From Strongylocentrotus droebachiensis (taxonomy: Eukaryota > Echinodermata > Echinoidea > Camarodonta > Strongylocentrotidae): a stretch of 64,000 nucleotides of DNA. The notes beneath the pieces were generated by a model, which was given only the letters and a program-made list of their open reading frames with translations, was not told the origin of the DNA and ran no database searches. Below are positions 55,201 through 64,000 of the stretch, in pieces. Location of the stretch: assembly GCA_035222895.1 (NCBI GenBank), contig JAVYIG010006806.1, positions 1 to 64,000 of the forward strand, in the 5' to 3' direction. A program made the translations under genes and the position numbers. The first letter of the stretch is position 1; each line of letters begins with the position of its first letter.

Positions 55201-56689
55201 AAGAGAGAATAATACATAATTATACAAATCAATTGTAACAATTTGCTCATGAATTAAAGGGTAAAGGCTGATATCTGGGCCCGTAATCAAAATTCATTTC
55301 GTCTTACGATTTGTCTATTTTGGAAAGTTGCATCATAAGCATCTTATCATTCCCTGTCCTCCTTTCATCAATTTCAAGGATAAAAGATAACTTTTTGACA
55401 ACAGTTCATTCATATATTACAAATATATCTTGTTCTATTCCATCCATGCATGTCGGTGAATCTTTAACATGTTGTGTATACAAACAACATTTCACATAAC
55501 TAGGCGCTCGAGATTATGCGTGCTGCGTGCGCCGCCAGACGCTTTTTTGTACGGTATTCATAAATATATGGTAGCTTTCATTTCTACCTTAGATAATATA
55601 TCGATCGCATTAGAATATGACAAGATATTAGAGCAATTTGTTTCTCAGATAAAGTCTAAGAATATGTAGTCACTCGTAGGGCAACATTTTTAGCTTTCTT
55701 TGCTTTTATTAATAAACAAAAACACGTATTTTAGCTAAGACTTGTATTATTCTCAAAGAGTTTTTTAATGTAATTGTTAACTTTCACGATGAAGAGGTTT
55801 TTTTAAACGGGCTCTAATATTTAACCCTTCTAATGGGTTTGAAGGGATTCGCTCAAAACACTCTTCCATTTCGATACCTTTTTCTTCACTTATTTAAAGA
55901 TGCCCGTATCTTAAAGGTTTGCTGAGATTCGAAATAGGTCGGAACCGGAAAAGCAAAGAACCGTTTTTCGTCAAATCTGTCACATTCCTGCGTGAACGCC
56001 ATTGATCAAACTCTCTGAAGCATCCTCCATTTTCAGTTATTTGTTTTTTTTGCAATTCGCTTTCCTTTTTATACGCCTAAAGCTGAAAGAAGATTGTATT
56101 TGTATTCAAGACAATTATGATTCGGTGAAGAAATTTGTATATGGGCAAAGTCTTGAATCGCTTTAAGCGATAAATAATGGATTAATTGACTTACAAAGAA
56201 AGGCAAACTTGATAAAAAAAAGTTAAAGAGAATGAATTTACCCCCCCCCCCCCCCAATAAAGGATAATTTTTACTTTTGGTTTAGGAGATTAATCATTAT
56301 TTGTGAAGCTCACAGGTTTACGCCTCATTCAAAAAGTTCTGTTTTCTATTTCAACAGGTATTTACATCCCAATAATGATGTCTATCTTGATTTGGAAGAT
56401 GTAATTATACATAACAGATGACTGCATTTAAATACAGAAACGTGAATAGTTAAAATTAAACCAGTTTTGTTTCATTTCATTTTGTTCCCTCAGGTTTAAT
56501 GCTCTTAATCTCAAATATCATTTTTTTTTTACTAGATTTAATTCTGCCTTCCCATTGCAAATTGGAATAAACATTAGTAGTCAAAGTTGTTGCAGTAAGC
56601 TCTTGTATAGACTGGACGACGAGTGAAACATGCGATGAAGTGCCACGGGTGCCGAACGCAGTGGTTTACAAGCATGAATATGATCCCAG
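55201..56689. other. Unassigned; C15 at 56241-56255
   Basis: No gene recognised. CTTAAAGGTTTGCTGAG at 55911 resembles one end of a TTAA element without a partner. Confidence 0.4.
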
Positions 56690-56890
56690 AAGAAGGAGAA
56701 GAAGAACTATAAATGAAGAGAACGAAGAAGAAACAGAAAAATAAGATAGTGAAAGGAATAGCAGAAAGAAGGAGAGAGAGGAGAAGATGAAGTAGAAAAG
56801 GAAGAGAACACAGAAGAAACAGAAGAATAAGATAATACAAGGAATAGGAGAGAAGAGAAAGGAGAAGAAGAAGAGAGAGAAAAAAAAATC
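56690..56890 (+). repeat. Degenerate (GAA/GGA)n purine tract
   Basis: The plus strand is mostly A/G, with GAAGAGAA, AGAAGAAG and GAGAGAGAAAAAAAA words. A segment GAAGAAACAGAAAAATAAGATA...AGGAATAG is present twice (about 56726-56765 and 56812-56850). Confidence 0.85.
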
Positions 56891-57185
56891 AATAATGAAG
56901 GTTGTTTACACTTATTATTTGCTTTTAACTGTATGCATTACCTTTACTATCATGATATGATATATTGGTCATTACATATTTGCTCCTATCACAATATTTA
57001 TTTATATAACAATAAAACATGCCTAAGGAAATAGCGTATGAACCCTAAATAGAAACATGATACCTTGTTCTTTAACTACCCATTATTAAACAATACCTAC
57101 ACAGTTTCCAGTAACCTCTGGGGGAACTTTCATCCTATAGTGGATAATAATCTCCGCCGTTAGGTCTGAACCCGTCTTGTATTTG
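56891..57185. other. Unassigned
   Basis: AT-rich, no feature recognised. Confidence 0.35.
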
Positions 57186-58965
57186 CAATGACGAACCTTC
57201 GTCATTGCCTTGTTTTCGTTCACATTCTGCCCCATTAATATACTTATCCTCCTTATCGTCCAAAAATCCCATTCGTTTTGCACGTAGTGCTTGTCCTTCC
57301 TGGTTAGGTACTTTCCTCAAATCCTTTTCCTTTCAAATTTCGTAGGCATCATCTCTAGCATCTCATCAAGGTCACCTACTTTTTCGATTTTCGAAATCAC
57401 TCATGCATGACCGTCCAGGCGCCATTTTGTCCGTTTCTGGTCCATTTTAAGGCCTTTCTTTCTTCCTTCCTATCTCCACTATCCTAGATCCTACACATTT
57501 GTAACAAATTCCTCTAGATAGTCTGAGAGATGTTCTTTTATCTGCGACCTATAACTTGCCCTTCAAAGTGCCATCTTCATACTCAAAATTCAAATCTGAA
57601 ACCCTCTCCGTCAACAATCTCTCAAATTCTTGAAAAATTGACCCCTCAATAATCTAAAACTGCCATAACTTTCTCATATAAATTCCGTTTTGTATTTAAA
57701 TCTCACAGTATCTTTATCTTATAATTTCACATAGCCATGCCACATTTCACGCTCTAATGGCTTTGCAAAACGTCAATAGCGCCCTCTAAAGTTCTGGGAA
57801 TTGGCTTTCTTTCTGTGGCCGTATCTCCATTATGGCTTGGCAAACCCGTACCCTTTTTTGGATTTAGATACTTGAAGATATGCCCTTTCCAGCCATATAC
57901 AAAATTATATACCCTAACACTGACCGACTTTGCGAAAAATGCCCTCCAAATTCGCCATTTTCAAGAAAATTGAGAAATAACTTCAAATTGCTCTAAATTC
58001 ACGATCTTTATACCTACATCAATGAAACTTGGCAGACATATGTATCCATATACGTGACAACTGTCTGTTAAGTTAAATAAATTGTAATGCCCTCGTCGCA
58101 AAGTTATCGCCAAAAATGATGAATTTACTATGCATTACGTAATAGCGCCTTTAATGCGTGCAGTACATTGCGTGCAGATGACAATGGTGTCAAACTGACC
58201 GCAATGAAGTGCCCTTTCGAATGATACCAAGTATGGTATATGTTTACACAGAAAATTGTGAGTAAATCGCATTTGAACAAAGGTCACTATACGAATTCCG
58301 CCCGATTATAACACTTATCGGCCATGACGTCATTTTTTTCAGACTACTTTTCGCCCCCTAAACATCCTTTTTTTTCCTTGAAAATTTGCAATGACATTTC
58401 GAGATGCAATACGCAGGGCACCTCGTGGCCGGATTTTTGAAATTGGTCAAGGGGGCCATTTAAGACGCCATTTTGTCCTTTAAATCTATTTTACATCACA
58501 TGTTTCGATAGGATTATCATAGAAAAAAAGAGAGTGGTTTACTATAACAATTATGAAATTCTCTTTCCAATGATACCATATACGGCCCATAAAGAGACGT
58601 AAAGAGAGAGAGAAAAAACAATCTAACTCCGGTCATAATACAGATCCTCTACGTTTTCCGCCCATGCATTACACGCATTGTCTATGGGGCAAATCGGGTT
58701 CACGCTTTTGACCCCTAGAACGATCTTGATTGCAATGACGAACATGCAACTAATCCCATTTGTTTTTGCACGCAGTGCTTGCGAGCCCTCTCTAGGTTCT
58801 TTCCCCTATCCCAATTTCTTTCAAACTTCGTAGGCATAGTCACTACCATCCCATCAAGGTCACTGTTGAGGCCTTTCTTTCGCCCTACCTATCTATCACA
58901 GAAGCTACAGACTTCGTACAAATTGCTCTGGATAGTCCGAGAGAAGCTCTTTCGTTTGACACGTA
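57186..58965 (+). repeat. Long repeat with direct copies about 1.5 kb apart
   Basis: GCAATGACGAAC opens both copies (57186 and 58732). Shared landmarks follow in order: TCCCATT.GTTTT.GCACG, AGTGCTTG, CTTTC..AAATTTCGTAGGCAT, ATC.CATCAAGGTCAC, AGGCCTTTCTTTC, CAAATT.CTCT.GATAGTC.GAGAGA. Copy 1 ends near 57545 and copy 2 near 58960; copy 2 lacks about 75 bp carrying CCAGGCGCCATTTTGTCC. A related GACGCCATTTTGTCC recurs at 58472. The space between is non-coding. It may be a tandem or LTR-like arrangement of an unclassified element. Confidence 0.75.
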
Positions 58966-60190
58966 GAAACATGGCGTCATTGCACGCACATCGTTGTGAC
59001 ACGATTGCATTTCTAGTTTCTTCTGGTTTACTTCCGTTTGCTCGTTGGACACTGAGTTACCGTTAACGATTACGAAAATTACCCTTGCGTCAGGAGAATG
59101 CTTGTATGGTTTTGTAAACATTAATTCACTGGGGATGGATGGGGGATTGTGTTTATACCCTTGCCATAGCAACACAATCACGTGAGAGAACTAGACCCCG
59201 AAGCACACAGATCAGCATGTGTAAGATTTGATCGGTTTTTATCGTATCCTGGCGATTTGCAAGGCTTTTATCTTGACCTCAAGATATCTAGGATTACGGC
59301 CTTATTTGTGTTTAAATGCAGGAAGTGGCATCCTGCTTTAACAAGTGATACTTTTAATAATCCTTTTTTATAGTTTTTTATTTATTTATTTAATTTTGAT
59401 CAAACTTCAGATATTGGATGTGGGTACAAAGTAATAATGACATCCTAACTAGTTATTACCCGCCGAACACCTTACACTTTTTCTTTAATAATTTTAATAT
59501 ATTTTTGAAGGTAGGTCTATAATCATTGGGATGATTTTGGAGGACAATGAATGTCTTCCGTTATCTTCACGCTGAACGCACTAGTGAGCATGCGAGTTTT
59601 TTGAGTTTTATTCACACTATCCACTTCCCCTACATCAAGCGTACTAGCTATTTTAGATAAAATACATGAAACAAATGACTTAAATAACTTTACTTAAATT
59701 TACTTATTTTCAGTGTAAATATGTTTGTATGTGGGTGTGTGTATGTGTGTCAATCTTGTAATTATCAATATTGCACTGAGAGTGGGATACAACACTAAAA
59801 GTCTAACATTATAATCTTGGTATGTGTTACTCTAGAATAATTGATACCCATACCATCTTATTTTGTTTCTTAAATTTCTAGTAATATCTTTCTGACGTCA
59901 TATGATATTTTTGCCGCCCTCGGCTCTGACTGGTTTGTTTACGTCAGTGCAAGATCACTTTCTTTTCAACGAATCGAAAACTCTTTCTTTTCCTTCTCAA
60001 TTTGTTCTAAATACGTTTCTGAATCAATTAAACAATTCGTGGAAGCAGAACACCAACCTTGTATTACAATTCAGACTTTCTAAGCTTTCCCATGCATCCC
60101 AATTTTATATGATTTCAGTACTTTACATTTTGCAGTGTCAGTTATTAATCTCTCGAAATTAGTTGTTGATTGCAGGCAGACTTTTTGAAT
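58966..60190. other. Unassigned; ACTTAA-rich remnant at about 59640-59737
   Basis: TGACTTAAATAACTTTACTTAAATTTACTTATTTTCAGTGTAA (landmarks only) resembles the right end of the element at 17441-18320. No gene is recognised. Confidence 0.4.
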
Positions 60191-60265
60191 ATATCATAAC
60201 AAAGCAAGACCCCCCACCCAAAAAAAAAACAAATGAAAAAATGAAAAAATGAAAAAATGTAACAA
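60191..60265 (+). repeat. A-rich tandem (ATGAAAAA)n
   Basis: AATGAAAAAATGAAAAAATGAAAAAATG at about 60233-60260, following an A10 run. Confidence 0.85.
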
Positions 60266-60512
60266 CAAAATTAAAGTGTGCCAATTTCAAAGAGGTCGCA
60301 TTCTACGAGAAAAGGACACTGACACTGCGTCATATTATACAGAATATGTTGAGATAACAGACTAGAATCATAATTTGATATTTTAGCGAAAAACAGGTCT
60401 TAAATTTTAACAACTTATGATGTTTGCTTGATACGCATAATTCGTAGAAAACATTTATCCGGAATTATTAGGCCTTAATATGCATTTCGATCGTTGATGA
60501 TCATGTCATACA

Positions 60513-61029
60513 TTAAAGGTATTACAAAGTTTTGGGAAATGTTCAAAATTGGGTGGATAGTGATTCTTTACAATTTTGATATATTTAGATGCTCCTGTGC
60601 ATGTATTATAAGCACTCGAAAATTTAGCCCCCCCCCCCTAAAACACTTTTGCTTTTGAGAAAAAATGAATATGAAAATTTACCGGTGCTCCCGGTAAATG
60701 TTGATAAATTTCAAATAGCGCCTACGGCCTTATAATGGTAGCTGCGACCCTGCAAATCTCAGAATATGTAGTTGTGATATATAATTACCAAACGGGAATA
60801 GCTTATCGGTCGATTTTAGTCAAGAAACATTGCTTTATAGCTTAATTAATATCTTGACCTTGAGAAGGAGCTATACAACATAAAGAGTTTATTATTTACA
60901 ATTTCATAACTTTGGACTCGTTTCCAACCGCGACAACGATCACTAAATATTGTAGGATCGCATATGCTTCCAATATGTTCATTTGAACCAAATTCATGAC
61001 CCCTTACCAAAACTTTGCATAACCTTTAA
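60513..61029. mobile_element. TTAA-flanked TIR element, family E
   Basis: TTAA at 60513-60516 then AGGTATTACAAAGTTTTGG; the right end is CCAAAACTTTGCATAACCT then TTAA at 61026-61029. The TIRs match at 16 of 19 positions. The 509-bp body has no ORF and includes a C11 run (60628-60638) and a 9-bp-stem hairpin ATTTACCGG...CCGGTAAAT near 60678-60700. Only one copy is in the window. Confidence 0.82.
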
Positions 61030-61139
61030 CAATCGTATGAAAAGCACACAATATCAAGAAGTAGGTCATGAAGTGAGGCGCCTGGAAAGATATACGAGGT
61101 AGGGAGATCGAAAAAAAAGAGGTAAACAGAAAACAGATA

Positions 61140-61166
61140 GAACAAGGGATAGGAAGTGAGGTAGGC

Positions 61167-61223
<57 letters not shown>

Positions 61224-61252
61224 GACGGGGGTGGTGGGGGGGGGGGGGGGGG
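61140..61252 (+). repeat. (GA)n microsatellite ending in G17
   Basis: GAGAGA at 61168-61220, then GGGGGTGGT and 17 consecutive G at 61236-61252. Confidence 0.95.
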
Positions 61253-61756
61253 CAGACTGACAAACGAATGTTTGGCCCAGTCAAAACGTTCTCCGATTCG
61301 CAAGAAGGAACTATTTGGCGCCGTAAAAAATCCTTCCGCGTCTAAGTTTCCACCCTCTGTACACTTTTCTCAAATGCACGGTCAGTGTTGATGAAAGCGA
61401 TTAATTAATTACCGTTGAAAATTGTAGACGTTGGAGGCATTGGGTGTCCATCTTCGTTTCAATCATCGGATGCTTAAAACGTGCTTCCACTTTCAAAGGC
61501 TACGTCCTTCGGAGCGCTTACACGGGTATCCTATCCGCACCTCGGGCGCAAAACCAGCTTAGGATTCGCACTGTTTGAGAAAACTTAGATATTCCCGGCT
61601 ACTGGATGATATCGAGTGAAACATCCACGTATATCGTTCAATAATTGATGACTTAAAGAGTGTGGGATATTTTAATGTTATAGCTCGTTTTAAAAACAAA
61701 CAAGTTACGGAAATCTTGATGCACATGATTGATAGAAGCAAGTACAGGGTGACTTC
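61253..61756. other. Unassigned
   Basis: No feature recognised. Confidence 0.35.
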
Positions 61757-61799
61757 TGAGAGAGAGAGATAGAGAGAGAGAGAGAGGAGAGAGAGAGAG

Positions 61800-61835
<36 letters not shown>

Positions 61836-62155
61836 GGGAAGAAAGCCTTGTATGAATCAAAGACATGATATAAATAATGAGAAAGAGGAAAGGGGGTAAA
61901 GGAAGAGAGAACGAGGGGGTGACGAGGAGGATATATATATAGACAGAGATAAAGTAATAGACAGAGAGACAGAGAGACAGAGAAAGGGAGAAAAAAAAAA
62001 GAGAGAGAGAGAGAGAGAGATGTTGGAGGAAGAAATGTAAGATGAAGACAAATGTTGAATTAGGGCATATAAAAGACCATGATAAAACAATTGCGTTGAT
62101 ATATTGAAGGAGGAAATAAAGTCTGAGAAAGAGAGAGATTGTGGGGGAGGGAAAT
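61757..62155 (+). repeat. Interrupted (GA)n / purine-rich block
   Basis: GAGAGA at 61758-61833, GACAGAGA repeats at 61942-61982, and GAGAGA at 61999-62020; a short TA run at 61930-61941. Ser/Leu frames on the minus strand are artefacts. Confidence 0.9.
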
Positions 62156-63644
62156 GTGAGCCAGAAACATAATGACAAAAACAAAGTTATCATGTTTCGT
62201 TATGATAATTGCACATAAATGCCTCGAGAAAAATATCGACTTGCTAAGATTTCGCCCCCAAATAAAAACTAACACAGTTAGAGCATAGTGGTATATTGTC
62301 AGATAATAACGATTCTTACAGCGAATTTGTTTTATGGCACAGTTTTATGTTGTTTAGCCTAATGAAAATACAATTCTTCTTCAAATTACTACCTGATTTA
62401 AATTTGGAAAGTACAATACGAACATAATTCGTTTTCTCGTACCATGTCTACAACAATACGGTATGTAAAAGGTTATTTAGGCTGCTCATGAAAGATAACA
62501 TTCATTTCTTCTGTCAACTTGTTGATGTCATTTTAACGTTTCACATGGAGATCTTTTCAATTTGTATTTCGTAATATCCAATATAATTCACTACAGAGTC
62601 GAACAAAATATAGAGAAAATTATAGCATAGTATAGTATGTTTTTTGTATAGTTGTTATTATTATTTAAAAAAAACCTCTCCCAAAAAATAAGTGTAGATA
62701 TGCTGAAAGATGATATTTATTCCTGTTTATTGATGTAGAATATACCTTGATATACATTTTGCCGAAAATGAACAAGAGATATATAAATGAATATATTCTT
62801 AGCATGATATAATGCTTTTTAGCACGATTTGATGCAGCCATTTTCTTGATAGTGTGACGCACCAGGTGAACTTGCACAGTCATGTATCATGCATCAGGTT
62901 CTCGTTGGAAAGACATTCTTATATATTAACACAACCTTGACTTTTCAAGGAGGGAAACAAATAGCTGAGAAGGTTAAAATTATATATGTTGAACAAATAT
63001 ATAACATGGGAAATATTGTAGCTTATTGATTTTATATACTAAAATATAACAGCTGATAAATCGATTTAACTTAATCGAAAGCACACCATAAGGGAACAAA
63101 AAAATATTCATGGAGTTTGCGTTAACTACAGGGAAATGTTGTATTTATTAGTGTACAAATTATATTATACAATACCATGCTTATTGTTTTGAGATGGAAA
63201 TTACGGTGGCCACACAAACCAAGTGGGGGTTTTGTCGAGACGGCGAAATTCAGAACATAACATGTGAAGAAAAAAAAATCCACCACCACACACTCGTTGT
63301 AGTACATCACGTTATCTATAAAAATGGCGATACCCAAGTCGTGCTCAGAATCTTTACATTACGCTAATAATATTTACTTTGTACCCCTCTCATACACTTC
63401 CGTGTGGAATCTTGAAGGTTATTGGGCTAGAATACAATAGATCTCTTATAATATTAAAACCAAATTCGTTTATTGGGGGTAATATTCCCTTTAACGTCTG
63501 GTGTGTGTGTTTCTCTTCCATTATATGGCCTTTAATTTCTCTCTATCTTACTGCAGAAATTATTTTGGAATGGAAACCCTCATTTTGGATGTTGGTATCA
63601 TTTTCTGCGCAGATTTATCCTTTATAGTTATCATCTAATACCCC
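62156..63644. other. Unassigned AT-rich DNA
   Basis: No exon, RNA gene or repeat family recognised. Confidence 0.4.
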
Positions 63645-64000
63645 CTTCACATACACAGATTTTTCTTACGAGTCCTTACGAATCGCCAACTCGTAAACAA
63701 TCGCAAACATCCGTAAATAACTCGCTGGTATCCGTAAATAACTCGTTACAACTCGCAACAACTCGTATACACTCTTAAGGATCCGTGAAAGGAGAGGCAA
63801 ATTTTTTGACATGTCCAAATTCTTCTTACGATTGTCCACGGATTGATTTGTCCGCAAATAGCTCGTAAATAGCTCGTAATAATCCGTAACCATCCCTAAA
63901 CCGCACGCAACGACACGTACCCATCCGTAAACTGCTCGCAAGAATCCGTGAATGGCTCGTAACAGATTTTTGTAACGATTCGTTAAGGTTAGTTTACGAT
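63645..64000. mobile_element. End of an element with helically phased CG decamers (runs off the window)
   Basis: It starts near CCCCCTTCACATACACAG and then becomes an array of 10-11-bp units of the form ACTCGTAAAT/ATCCGTAAAT/AGCTCGTAAT. In block 1 CG falls at 63692, 63702, 63712, 63723, 63733, 63744, 63754, 63764 and 63784. In block 2 it falls at 63853, 63864, 63875, 63885, 63906, 63916, 63926, 63937, 63947 and 63958. The spacing averages about 10.2 and 10.5 bp. The pattern matches the arms of the element at 13646-15044. The right end lies beyond position 64000. Confidence 0.7.

Noticed and set aside
63690-63960. CRISPR-like array
   Set aside because: Units are 10-11 bp without spacers; the host is eukaryotic.

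Overview
The window reads as nuclear DNA of a marine invertebrate deuterostome; a sea urchin or other echinoderm is the most plausible source (inference, not proven). The reasons are an A+T-rich, gene-poor landscape, one metazoan neuropeptide-type GPCR exon with a spliced 3' end, CR1/L2-clade LINE remnants, tRNA-derived SINEs, very many palindromic MITEs, and abundant (GA/CT)n and poly(G/C) runs. There is no bacterial gene organisation, no rRNA and no CRISPR. Most open frames longer than 60 codons are chance or low-complexity translations.

Genes: only one host-gene piece is supported. It is the first coding exon of a class A GPCR resembling tachykinin/neuropeptide receptors (34525-35147, minus), ending at a GTGAGT donor in extracellular loop 2. 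The other coding sequence is retrotransposon-derived: an uninterrupted 705-residue reverse transcriptase region of a 5'-truncated L2/CR1-like LINE (45068-47185, minus) and a decayed second one (20833-21706, plus).

Layout: 0-5 kb holds nested palindromic elements, a TIR MITE, a purine tract and a SINE tail. 5-13 kb is mostly unassigned DNA with microsatellites and two tRNA-derived SINE loci. 13.6-15.0 kb is a 1.4 kb TIR element whose CG-centred motifs recur about every 10.5 bp; the last 350 bp of the window show the same pattern. 15.9-18.3 kb has a tandem duplication and an ACTTAA-rich element. 20.8-21.9 kb is the decayed LINE. 24.7-33.2 kb is a dense MITE cluster (159-bp GGGCCCCG elements and several families flanked by TTAA). 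34.5-35.1 kb is the receptor exon. 37-44 kb is microsatellite and unassigned sequence. 44.7-47.2 kb is the LINE. 47.3-53.8 kb holds TTAA elements, a head-to-tail MITE dimer, a TIR element carrying its own minisatellite, and a 279-bp palindrome. 54.9 kb has a perfect 26-bp-arm hairpin. 57-59 kb carries two copies of a long direct repeat.

Together these describe a transposon-saturated intergenic or intronic region around one receptor gene. SINE and LINE copies share a GCGCTAT-type 3' end, as expected if the LINE machinery copies the SINE. At least six different MITE families are bounded by TTAA, implying one or more TTAA-specific transposases encoded elsewhere. The best candidates for something undescribed are the helically phased CG arrays and the elements nested inside one another.
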